NCBI GenBank assembly: GCA_018398585.1
Contig: JAGTTD010000010.1
Location: 17,358,005 to 17,422,004 of the forward strand
Source of the DNA: Simmondsia chinensis
Lineage: Eukaryota; Streptophyta; Magnoliopsida; Caryophyllales; Simmondsiaceae
Reading direction: 5' to 3'
Length of the DNA stretch: 64,000 nt
The translations under genes and the position numbers were made by a program. The notes beneath the pieces were generated by a model. That model saw nothing but the letters and a program-made list of their open reading frames with translations, ran no database searches and was not told the DNA's origin. Positions 25,643 to 36,183 of the stretch are shown piece after piece (position 1 is the first letter of the stretch; every line of letters begins with the position of its first letter).

Positions 25643-26527
25643 CCGTTATAGAACTGCATTTGCTACTTAGTCATCTCTTCTGCTGGTCCAACGTGCTACC
25701 CTTCACTGTGATGAAGGTTGGATCTCGCCAGATAATTTATCCAGAAGCGCGAGATGTCTCACCAAGCCTGAGGTCAAGACATGCCAACATATAGCATCAG
25801 GAAGGCGCAACCCTCAGACAGTCCGAATAATTTGTTCTTCTTTCTGTACTGCTACCATATACTATGCCTTAATTAAACATATACCGTGTAAATACTCAAA
25901 TGTAACACTGAACTTGTGGCATGGCACAACACTGTTATTATTGCGCTTTCAAATAGAGACAGCGTGTGTTGTACTTTTGGGTAGAGATTAAAGGTCATGC
26001 AGGAGCAACAGTTGCAGAAGACGAAGACGGGCATCTTTGAACGGTGACAGGTAAGATATGGAGAAAGATGAAGTTTTTTGCTGCTATTTTCAAGTGAGAA
26101 CTTGTCTGAGAGATGGACTTTGCAATTGCCTGTATTCTATATTCTGTATTCTGATTGCACTCGGGATTGTCATTTGTTGTGGTAATCATACTTTTTAAGC
26201 ATCTGAAGTAGAATAATGATGATATAGCAGCCTTTTATATTTTCTTTCATTAGCAAATGCGACATAAGTTAGTGTTACATGCCAATAATTTTTTTAGTAT
26301 ATCAATTATTTTCCATGTGAACCATATGAGGAAGTTTCTTTTTCTTTTATGTTGAAGCGCCATTGTCTTTTCATCCGGATCTTGTCTGCATATTTCTTTT
26401 TCTTTTTTAGTGTATAGTACAATGTTTTGTGCGAACATGATATAGTTTTTAATGTTCTTTTCGAGTGTTTTTCCACAAAAATAAAAATTTAGGAAACATT
26501 TGGAAAATTTGAAAAATGATGGTGAAA
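25643..26527 (+). other. 3' flank of FIP1-like gene
   Basis: Presumed 3' UTR and downstream DNA. No coding signal. The poly(A) site is not determinable by eye; AATTAAAC near 25870 is a weak near-upstream-element candidate. Confidence 0.4.
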
Positions 26528-26542
26528 TAGTTCCTTCAATTA

Positions 26543-26765
26543 AAGCAATATTTTTAGTGTCCTAAGGGCTTCCGCCGCGGGGGTGGATGTACGCAGACTT
26601 TCCCTTTCAGGGTAAGGGAGGTGGTTTCCGAGAACCCCCAACTTAAGGGAGAGTAACATGAGGACTTTCCAGGAGGTCATTCATTTTGGTACTACTCTTG
26701 TCCAAGTACGTTTAACTTCGGAGTTTTAATGGGATCCGGTATTTGCGTGTTGGTATCCTCTTGGG
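26543..26765 (-). mobile_element. 5S-headed SINE with 15-bp TSD
   Basis: Flanked by the perfect 15-bp duplication TAGTTCCTTCAATTA (26528-26542 and 26766-26780). On the minus strand: 5S-like head with GGATCCCATTAAAACTCCGAAG, a middle block, then the CTGCGTACATCCACCC and CGGAAGCCCTTAGGACACT tail followed by a short AT-rich end. The long TSD indicates LINE-type target-primed insertion. Confidence 0.88.
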
Positions 26766-27054
26766 TAGTTCCTTCAATTACAAAGGAAAATTTAGGAATA
26801 AGTGAATTATGCTTTTGGTTCTTAGTGCAAAGGGAAAAACATCGAAAATTATTAGATTAATTGAAAAACTAGAACCTTGTTTTAAAAAGTTAAAAATAAT
26901 TCTTATTTTTTAAATTTTATTTTTCTTGTCTTTTTTCATTTGAAAAACGGGGTTAAGAATAGCAACTTTTGGAGATCCTTTTATCACTCTTTCATAACAC
27001 AAATTATAGGCATAAGTAACACCAAAATTCTAAACATGATACTATGTTTTGAAT

Positions 27055-27880
27055 CTAATCCAAGCAAGCAATTAGTGTAACAATCACATTAGGATCCAGT
27101 ACAGGAGCTTTCCAATGAGTTGGCAATAAGTGTTGGATCTGGTAAAGGGTTGCCCTGAACACGGGTGGGAAGACATTGGCCTTAAGATGACCAAAAGTCT
27201 CAAGGAGGGAGAGTGGATATTGGTGTCGCGACAAATGCAGACCAAAAGTATGCTGAGCCATCTTGAGATTGAGGATGTATAGCAGGGGACAAGGTTTTTG
27301 AAGTGGAAATGAGAGTGAAGGGTAATTCTTGAGGGCGATAGCGGCATTGAAAAGAAGGGCTGTAAAGGAAGTTTCATGAGATCAAGTAAATAGAGTATAG
27401 TCATGATGGGATAGGTTGAAATCCATCTAAATGAGAGCGCAAGAGAGCTTAGGAAACCGTTGACTACTAGCTTGTAAAAGACCATAAAGACTCTTATGCA
27501 GCATACACTCCACAAGACTTTGCGCCCCTTCAAGCTGGATGCTCAGGGGCAAGGACATGTAGACTTCCTCAATAAGGTAGTCATGCAGGAAGGTATTATT
27601 AACGTCAAGCTAGAGTAGGTGCCAATTTTTGGCGGCATTTAGTGCTAAGAGGGTTCTAACAATAGTGACTTTGGCCACATGAGAAAAAATAATGAAAAAA
27701 TGAATACCCTCTTGTTGGTAAGGTCTTTGGCTGCGAGTCGGGCCTCATATCTCTCGCCAATGTTGTCGAACCGATGCTTGATCCAAAAAAACCATTTACA
27801 CCCAATCGGGCATTTGCATGGGGAAGAAGAACTAGGGACCACCCTATTTGTGGATAGTACATCAAGTTTGGTTTTTCATA
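27055..27880 (-). pseudogene. Ty1/copia reverse transcriptase remnant
   Basis: Minus-strand frames carry scattered copia RT similarity: a WFFWIKHRFDNIGERYEARL segment (~27790-27730) like the conserved 'W.FK.K...DG...RYKARL' RT start, then in other frames a SLYGL-like segment near 27480 and a YTLFT-like segment near 27390. Many stops and frame changes. It is the 3'-most preserved piece of the minus-strand copia element whose integrase and gag lie at 30.75-33.6 kb. No RNase H or 3' LTR recognised to its left. Confidence 0.7.
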
Positions 27881-28022
27881 TCTAGGCACTATTCAAGTGA
27901 TTATAAGGTTTTATGATGGGAGAGGGTTCTTTCTGGGAGGAGAGGGAAAGAGCAAAAAGGCGAAAAGGTCGAGATAATAGAGAATAGGAAATATGACTCA
28001 GGATTGAATGATTAATGGGAGG

Positions 28023-30031
28023 CAGGGGTGCATACAGTCCAATTTGACGGTTTATCCAATTTGACGGTTTATGGTTATCAAACTAGACCAAACCGTAAAA
28101 ATACAGTTTGACAATTTTACAAAGCAAAACCAAACCGTTTTATCCCACAAACCAAACCGGACCAAATCATAATTATGGTCCGGTCCGGTTTGGTTGATGG
28201 TTTTAACGATTATAATAGAAAAATTATTATTAACACTAATATGAACATACTTTGGTCAATATTAAAATTATCATTAACTACAAAACATCCCAAAATATGA
28301 AAACTTTACTTGTCTTCTTAATTCATAATATAAAACATGTTTGTACTATATGCTATATAAATAAAAACTACGAACAATACATAAAATTGGTTTGTTAAAT
28401 TTGTTAGTAATGTTTTTTGGACAAATTCAGTAGTAACATTGGATCTGTTAAAATTTTTAAGTTGTTAATAAAATATTTAGTGGCTCAGTCACATATTGGG
28501 TTAAACTAAATCAACGAGTGAATTTTACTTACATCTAATATGATTCTATCATTAAAAATTATATAATTATCTTAAGTTAAATTTGATCAAATGACTAAAT
28601 TGACATAACATAAATTCTAAATGAACTAAATTGACATAATTAAAAATATCAGGCTTAAGTTGTCACGATCAGGAAAGTACAAAGACCTTTGGTGTAAATA
28701 ACCCTAATTATTTTTGTCGAGTTATCAAGTAAATTTTTGCCACTAATATAACTTGTTATGATTTTGATGATGTAAATAATCATTGGATTCTTTAGTTTAT
28801 GATTTAAGTTTTGTTTTATACCAAACCTAAACCATAAATCCTAATAACCATAGTTTTCTAAACCAAACCTTAATTTTTCAAACCATAAACCAAAATTTTT
28901 TTTTGATAATTATCGGCAATGCCATAGTACATACCGGATCTCGACAAGGCGAGACCTAAACCATCCTGTATACATGGAGATGGGTACAAAAATCCAGAAA
29001 CAAAACGGAAAAAATCAGCCACCATAAACAACAGGGCAACATCACTCAAACAAGAAAGGACCCGGAAGTAGCAAGGCACCGGTTGTAATCGTGGCAGGCA
29101 TACACACAGTCACACCTCCCAGCCGACAGCAACAACCTCAAAAGGGTGGATAAATAGGAGGGGAGATTCCTCCCTCCCCCGCATTGCTAGCAAGGTACAA
29201 GACATGGGGCGAGACAGAGAGTGTAACAAGCTCACAACACAGGGAAGGGAAAGGAAACTCCAGATTGGCGGATGAAGTTAGGAGGCCTCTTGAGGAATTA
29301 TATTACTAGAGAGACAGAGGTGTATCAGGTGGTTCACATCAATAAAAACACAACTGGACCCTATTAACTAGTCCTGAGATCAAAATTAATGCTGTTACAG
29401 GAGATGTGATGGCACAGGGATGTTTTCTCTGGATGTGGATAAAAAGTAAAAACAACATAAAACGAAACATATAAATAAAGCAGCGGGTAAGAAACGAATT
29501 CCGGCTAGGGTCGGTGTTGCAGCAGCTACTGGTCTCGACGGTGATGAGGGACTCGGCGGCGAAGGGTGAAAACCGGCGACGGAAAAGGGGGTTCGGCAGT
29601 GTAGATAGGTCAAATCAATGGCTAAATGAAATCTTGGCGATGGTCGACTGGAGGACCTTTGTTGACCTCGGTTGCTGAGAAGGAATTCTGTGGTGGTCGA
29701 AGAGGCTCGTCCGCGAAGAAGACTGGGGGAAGGCGGTGGACGAGGAGACTCGGCGGCGAATCAGACTGGAGGACCTTCCCCGACCCAGCATCCCCACCAC
29801 CTGAAGCCCAAGCCAAGCGACCCAGCACCCCGACCCAGGACCTGAAGCAGACTTGGGAAAGCGCAACCCGCATCGTAGCTTGTCCGACATCGGTGTTGAG
29901 CTCGTAGGCGCGAAAGTGGGGACACTATGGAGACGGGTCTCAACGGCGGCGACGAAAAAGCACCGGAGCCTGGTGCTGAGCAGGACGGGGTCGGTGGATT
30001 GCGGTTTAAACCCCTTTTTTACACACCCCTA
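28023..30031. mobile_element. hAT-like non-autonomous element splitting the copia remnant
   Basis: Terminal inverted repeats CAGGGGTGCATACAG (28023) and, on the minus strand, TAGGGGTGTGTAAAAA (from 30031). Flanks ATGGGAGG (28015-28022) and GTGGTAGG (30032-30039) match 6 of 8, a plausible decayed 8-bp TSD. The interior begins with AACCAAACCG-type repeats typical of such elements, then AT-rich DNA and a GC-rich part (~29480-29990). The open frames in the GC-rich part show no family. No transposase. A segment at about 28470-28715 resembles the MITE family whose end lies at 61344. Confidence 0.68.
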
Positions 30032-30039
30032 GTGGTAGG

Positions 30040-30749
30040 TGGTGAAAGATGGACATAATCATAGGCCTTTTATGTTCTAGCAATTTAATCCTAAAAATTA
30101 GCTCAAATTTAGTCATTATTGATCATATTGACCTCAAAATAGCCCGATTGAGGCTAAAAATAAGTGAATTTGGTGAAAATTAGGAATTCCTACTAAATAG
30201 ATCAACAAACTTTCAAATCAGATTTTGGCGCGAAAAGCAGTTGTTAGCCGTTTAGGATTTTAGGGGCTAGATTCAATTTTTCTATTATTTTATATTTTTT
30301 AGTTTTCTTTCGTGCCTTAATCTTTAGCTATAAAAGGGCTATGTTTACATCGTATTATAATAATTCAAGTCATTAATAAAATTGGTTTTATACAATTCTC
30401 CATCTCTCTCAAGTTCTTCGACTTCTCCTCCCTCATTTTCTAATTCTAGTTGTCCCCCAAAATTCTTCTCTTTCCCCCTTAATTTCTTCTCTTTTCATGA
30501 TTAGTTTATGAACTTTTGACCTAATTACTACATTCGGTCATAATAGTGCCATATTAGAATGATACTCAACAAGATAACAAAAAGTTTGGGAAACTGTAGT
30601 GGAACGATAAGGTTAAGGAGAAGCCGATCATGGGTGGTCTATTCGATAAAATGTAATGGGGAAGGGAGTGATAGTAGCAGTTTAAGGAGGGGAGGTAGGG
30701 AATGCAACCATAGGCTCAGTGTCAAGAACAACATGAGGTAGGGAAATGT
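30040..30749. other. Unassigned, LTR-like in composition
   Basis: AT-rich DNA with a TATAAAAGGGC-like box (~30330) followed by CT-rich text (~30395-30480), as in promoter-containing LTRs. No termini or duplications identified, so left unassigned. Confidence 0.35.
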
Positions 30750-30942
30750 GCTGGAAAGAGTCTAGAAAAGGAGGCAACGTTTTGAAAGGAAAAACTCTAT
30801 GTGAAGCAACGTTTTGAGAATCAAAGATCTCATTACTCTCTAAATCCAACAACTTGTAGCCCTTAAACCCGAAAGGGTAGCCAATGAAATTTGTAGCCCT
30901 GACACATGGGAGAACTGATTTCTTGAGTATCTAATGGTGGTA
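30750..30942 (-). pseudogene. Copia integrase C-terminal remnant
   Basis: The minus strand reads YPFGFKGYKLLDLESNEIF (~30900-30840), the hallmark 'GYP...KGYKLLDL' segment at the end of copia integrase, followed by VASHRVFPFKTLPP. Continuous with the copia pieces at 31445-32400 but separated from them by TRIM fragments. Confidence 0.75.
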
Positions 30943-31444
30943 GATTGTCAAGTGACCATCTGTTCTAAAAGTTTAAGCTGATAGGTAAAGGCCCAAGAAT
31001 GGTTTTATATTCTAACATGTCCCCTCACGCAAATTCGAATTGAGCTTGTAGCGTGGATATTGCACATGTTCACTCCATACATTGTGCTTAAATTATATTA
31101 ATATTGAAAGTGGGCTTGTGCAATATTTACATTTCAAACCCAATAGGCATTTGCGTGAGGGGGCGTGTTAAGAGTATAAAAACAATTATGGTCCTTCACC
31201 CATCAGCTTAAGATTTTGGGATATGGTATCAGAGTCTTGTTGACCGAGAAGTTACGAGTGTGAATCTCAAAGCCCCCACTTTCAATATTAAAGTTAATTT
31301 AAGCACAAGGCATGAGGTGGGTCTATGCACTATCCGCGCTTCAAGCCCAATGAGCATTCGCATAAGAGGGCATGTTAGAGTATAAAACTATTTATTGGCC
31401 TTCACCTATCAGCTTAAACTTTTGGGATAGATGATTCCTTGACT
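30943..31444. mobile_element. TRIM fragments in opposite orientation, inserted in copia integrase
   Basis: A minus-strand LTR (31017 down to ~30943, start TGTTAGAATATAAAACC) with part of its internal region faces a plus-strand copy: LTR at 31166 (TGTTAAGAGTATAAA), PBS-like TGGTATCAGAG at ~31215, internal CCCCCACTTTCAATATT, second LTR at 31373-31444. Same family as the intact TRIM at 57416. The arrangement is head-to-tail within the plus copy and inverted relative to the minus fragment. Confidence 0.75.
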
Positions 31445-32400
31445 TAGAGAAACAGAGACACCCAAACACATGTAGGTGGTCATATGACGGAATCGTACCA
31501 TGAAGCATTTGAAAAGGTGTTTTGTTTTGGAATAGCGGGGTAGATAGTGGATTTATTAGGAGAACGATAGTGGAACACAATCCATCCAGAAAGGAAATGG
31601 AACATTAGCTTGAAAATGCAAGCATGTGCTACATTTAACAATTGTTGGTGTTTTTTTTCAACTGACGGGCTTTGTCAACACAAGAAAATTGATGTAACTT
31701 TCCATTGTCCGTGAAAAAGGAATGGACGGCAAATTCAACACTGTTATCACTTGGAATGATTTCAATCAATTTGTTGTACAAGGTCTGTGTCATTTTATGG
31801 AATTGAAGTACAAGATTCAGCACATTAGACTTATTACTCTATCATGTAAAGCCATGTCACTCGAGTGCTATCATTCGCAATCAAGAGGAAAATTTAATGT
31901 CCCTGCGTAGTTGGTATTTAAAAAGGTCACCAAATGTCACTGTGAATTAAATTAAAAGAACCTTAAGACATATGATTGTTATTACGGAAGGGCAAACATT
32001 TTTGTTTAGCACGTGGACAAATCATACATGGCATTATTTGTCAGTAATAAGAAGAGAGAAACCAACATCATGTGAAATAGAATTAGAGGGATCCCCCAAT
32101 CTCTGATGCCAAAGAGTCCAAGCATTATTTTGTGATTTGGGATTAATAACTTGAATAGAAGTAGGTGTACTAGCTAGATCACCATGAATGGCTGCATTCG
32201 CCAAGTTATGAGATACTGGCACCAGATGAAGTAAGTAGAGGCCCCTTTCTTAACACTCATTCCAATCATTTGAGAATGGCTATGGTTCCATATATAGCAA
32301 TAGTCAATCATGAAGACACAATAACATCTGAAGTCCTGAATCAAGCATGGCTCACAAATGAAGTTAAATTGAGAACTAGGCACATAAAAAACATCATAGA
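31445..32400 (-). pseudogene. Copia GAG-pre-integrase and integrase core remnant
   Basis: Minus-strand fragments in order: WHQRLGDPSNSISH (~32115, GAG-pre-integrase), SDNSVEFAVHSFFTDNGKLH (~31735, integrase core), and QNKTPFQMLHGTIPSYDHLH (~31520). Frames change between them. The order matches a copia pol read right to left, giving one old element with 27055-27880 and 32880-33600. Confidence 0.75.
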
Positions 32401-32879
32401 GAATCAGCTCGAGCGAGAGGTGTATGTCCCAAAGTGTTGAATATGCAGCAGTGTTCCTTTGGGAAGTGTAACGATGATGCTTTTGACTAATTTAAGGTCC
32501 TGAAAAAGAGCTTGGTTACCACAAATATGGTTTCTGGCACCCAAGTCAAAGAAAGTTGTAATGTTATGGCTTTGGCTGGAAGAGGTAACTGAACATCATA
32601 AATTGGTTAGACCTGCAATAAACAGACTCGTAAGGTTACCCGAAGGAGTCTCCGTGATGACTGTGGTCTTTGAGAAATTATTGTTTGAATGAGTTAAAAG
32701 TTGAGAAAATAGGTGTGTCAATAATTATTGACATTGACTCACGGTTAGTTGAGGCTGTGACGGCAGGATGTCAAGTGATTGATCTTTGTTTGATAGTGCC
32801 TTCGTAGTCATCCTGGTACTACTAATGGTTCCTTTTCCTCTTGATTGGTACCCCAAGGGATAACTATATAATTTAAAGC
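32401..32879 (-). other. Degenerate copia interior
   Basis: Lies between the pre-integrase and gag remnants of the same minus-strand element. No individual motif clear enough to assign. Confidence 0.4.
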
Positions 32880-33600
32880 ATTTTATCGACAGTGTTTCCC
32901 AATTTTCAACAATGACTACAAGGAGGTTAATTCTTCTTTCCTCCTTTGCTATCTCCTTAAGTCATTTTTGTCTTGTTGAACATGGTAAAAGCCACAAATT
33001 GAGGTACTACCGTGGCTATTCGAAGCTTATTCAATTTGAATTGTCATTTCTATCGAACAAAATTGGTAAAAACAACGTTAATCTAAAGTGTGGGATTTGC
33101 AAGCACAATCTGATCTGAAATTGCTGCGTGCTAAATGTTCAGCCCAGTTAAAAGGGTTTCAAAGTATTCTTTGTTTCAAATTTCAATCATCTTTTTCATA
33201 AAGCTACAACTATATGTTGAAAGTGGGTCAAAACCTTGAAATTCATCCCATGGAGTCTTTAATCATGTGTAGTATTTAGTCACACTCTAGTTACCTTGCT
33301 AAATATCTGCTTTTTAAGCTAAAACACCCTGGGTTTGTTCCATGACCATGCCTCTCTTTGATTTGTTTCCATAATTCGCTTGTTAATGATGTGAACAAGA
33401 CACTCTAGCCAATTTCTTTAGTCATGGAAAGAATTTATGTGCATCCTCTCACTCATTAAGGCTCCCACGCTATTCACTACGTCTTTCAAAATGGTCGCAC
33501 TTTCATATTAGCTATAGTATGTTTTGTTTCACCATGTTGCCTTTCAGTGAAGTCATTCATGATCCTCTCGATTTTGTCCTACATGGTTTGAATACTTCTT
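32880..33600 (-). pseudogene. Copia gag remnant
   Basis: The minus strand shows a decayed copia gag pattern (IWKQIKERHG near 33370, then LKKQIF, then a DEL-like step) with several stops. It is the 5'-most recognisable piece of the minus-strand copia element. Its 5' LTR is not seen, as the plus-strand copia element begins at 33614. Confidence 0.5.
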
Positions 33601-34159
33601 TGAGCACGTCCATTGTTAGGAATATGCCTCAAATTTTTGTAATTTAGTCATTAGTCTTGCCATGAGCAGGCCAATCGATTGGGTGGTACAACCGATCGAT
33701 CAGAGAGCAACGCTGGAGAAAAAATCAAGAAAACCTGCAAAAAGGGAGCAGATCGATCGGTATGGGCCGATCGATCGGGGGCCCGAAATATCGAGGGCCG
33801 CCCAATGCGTGCCCTAGCCGTTTGTTATAAATAGACCTTGAGGGTTTCAGTTTTAGGCGATCCAATCATCCAATCAAAGAGAGCTTCCATCATCATTGAT
33901 TTTAGAGTGTTACGAGAGTTTAGAGGGAGTGATTCAGTAATTCTCAATAGATCTCGTTCAGAGGAAGTGTCGTTGTAATTCTTCCATTACTTGTGATCAA
34001 TAAAGAATCTCTATCTCCGCCTATGATTTTTTCCTTCTCGGTTGAAGAGGGGTTTTCTACATAAATCATTGTATGTTTTCTTTATTCTCTTTTACCTCTT
34101 TTATTTACTTCTCTTGTTTGTTACAGTATTTGAATTAAATCCTGTTATTAGGTGTTAAG

Positions 34160-35460
34160 TTTTGCATTAAAGGAGCTTGATGATGCTCCTAAGGATGAAG
34201 ATCAAGCAATGTTATTGGTGTGTTCACTCTCTACCTCTTATAGAGGCTTTGTAGAAAGCATGATTTATGGTGGTAGGTCAACTATCACAATTGATGAGGT
34301 TAAGAGAAACTTACTGAGTAAAGAAAGAGTAGATAAGGAGTTGTCTGACTTCGTTTAAAACTCAGGTAGTGGTTTATTTGTGAGAGGGAGAATAGAGTCT
34401 AAAGAATATGATCAAAGTGGAAACAAGTCTAAATCTAGACACCAAGATCTATCTTGTAATTACTTTCATAAGAAATGGCATATTAAGAGAGACTGTTACA
34501 AGTTTAAGAGGAAACTAGAAGCAGATAACAGGTTTAACCAAAGATCCGCAACATTTAGTATTGTAGTTGAAGATGAGAATTATGGTGATATACTGTCTAT
34601 ATCTGAACCTCAGTGCAACTTTAGAGATAGTTGGATTTCAAATTTGGGTTGCTTCTGTCATGTTTGTCCTAATCGAGATTGGTTTTCCACGTACGAGTCA
34701 ATTAAAGGTGGAGTTGCTTTGATGGGCAATGATGCTACGTGCAGAGTTTTGGGTATATGAAAAATTCGTATTAAGATGTTTGATGGCACTATCAGGACTT
34801 TGAGCGATGTTCGTCATATTCCTGATTTGGAGAAGAATCTCATCTTTTTAGGTACTCTTGAGTCACATGGGTACAGGTACACAGCTGAAGATAGAGTTAG
34901 GAAGGTTGTTAAGGGTGCTTTAGTTGTGATTAAAGGCAGAAGGGAAGGAACATTATATGAACTTGTTGGTTCCACAGTTGCAAGATCAGTTAAGATATCT
35001 TCATTATCATCGTTGACAGAACTAGGTATCACAAAGTCAAGGTGCTTGAGATTGGATCATTTAGTTGATGAGGGTTTGTCTGAGCTCAGTAAAAGGGGCT
35101 CGATGTGTGGTCAGTCTACAGGACTGAAATCTTGTGAACACAACATTTATGGGAAGCAGAAAAGAGTTCGCTTTAAGCAATTCCTGACAAGTAGAGATGG
35201 CACGTTTGATGAGTCTTCATTATTGAGTACACAGAAGATGTCATCCGTTGTTTGTGATTTAGGTCAGGTGAATAAGCCGGAGGGGGTTCAGTTTTAGTTA
35301 AGTAACACAGTTCAGCAGCAGGTGGCTATTTTAGAAGATGTGTCAAGAGCTAATTTAGTGAAGAAGAAGCTTGGCATTGCTGATAACCTCACAGATATGT
35401 TCACTCATAGGATGTTCAAGCATCGCTCGGACACGGTTAGGTTTTTTGTTTTGTTTAAAT
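34160..35460 (+). pseudogene. Internal copia coding remnant (gag, protease, pre-integrase, RNase H tail)
   Basis: In order: gag UBN2-like text (EDQAMLLVCSLSTSYRGF, EVKRNLLSKE), with a TAA after DFV (~34356); a zinc knuckle with one Cys lost (CNYFHKKWHIKRDC, ~34460); a protease-region WISNLGCFCHVCPNRDWF where the DSG active site is not intact (~34640), then a TGA at 34758; DVRHIPDLEKNLI (~34810); pre-integrase GLSELSKRG...CGQSTG (~35070). Integrase and nearly all of RT are deleted. It resumes with an RNase H tail (NLTDMFTHRMFKH, ~35385). Confidence 0.8.
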
Positions 35461-36099
35461 AACCCCGTGTGTGGGGTGTTTTGTGGAGTAGGTGGAGAAA
35501 TTTTGCTTATGTGTAAATTTGAGTCAAGGTGGAGGTTTGTTAGGAATATGCCTCAAATTTAGGTAATTTAGTCATAAGTCTCGCCATGAGCAAGCTGATG
35601 GATTGGGTGGTACAACTGATCGATCGGAGAGCAACGCTGAAGAAAAAGTCAAGAAAACCTGCAGAAAGGGAGCCAATCGATTAGTATGGGCCGATCGATC
35701 AGGGGCCGCGCAACACGTAGTTTAGTCGTTTGTTATAAATAGACCTTGAGGGTCTCAGTTTTAGGCGATCCAGTCATCCAATCAAAGAGAGCCTCCGTCA
35801 TTATTGATTTGAGAGCGTTACGAGAGTTTAGAGGGAGTGAATCAGTAATTCTCCATAGATCTCGTTCAGAGAAAGTGTGGTTGTAATTCTTCCATTATTT
35901 GTGATCAATAAAGAATCTGCATCTCTGCCGGTGGTTTTTCTCTTCTCAATTGAAGAGCGGTTTTCCACATAAATCATTGTGTGTTTTCTTTGTTCTCTTT
36001 TACCTCTTTTATTTACATCTCTTATTTGTTATAGTGTTTGAATCAAATCCTGTTATTGGGTGTTAAGTTCTGCATTAAGGAGGTATTAATTTCCTCACA

Positions 36100-36183
36100 A
36101 ATTGGTATCAAAGTATATCAGATTTGTCTAGATTCCTCACAAATTGGTATTAGAGAATATCAGATTTGTCCAGATTCCTCACA
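36100..36183 (+). repeat. Tandem 42-bp units carrying a PBS motif
   Basis: Two adjacent 42-bp units (36100-36141, 36142-36183) each read AATTGGTATYA-, TATATCAG/AATATCAG, then GATTTGTC and end GATTCCTCACA. The first eleven bases after LTR 2 match the initiator-Met tRNA PBS; the unit end repeats the LTR end. The same duplication occurs on the minus strand next to the LTR at 50722-51271. Confidence 0.8.

Larger units (their letters stand above)
33614..36183 (+). mobile_element. Deleted Ty1/copia element with two LTRs and trailing PBS
   Basis: LTR 1 runs from 33614 (TGTTAGGAATATGCCTC) to about 34168 and LTR 2 from 35538 to 36099 (ends TTCCTCACA). They are clearly alike throughout, including GATCGATCGG motifs and the GTTATAAATAGACC TATA-type box. 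A purine tract CAAGGTGGAGGTT abuts LTR 2. LTR 1 lacks its last ~27 bp, the PBS and the start of gag. LTR 2, by contrast, is followed by PBS text (TTGGTATCAAAG at 36102), so it also has the features of a 5' LTR. This suggests a tandem or recombined arrangement rather than a simple single insertion. No TSD found. Confidence 0.8.
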
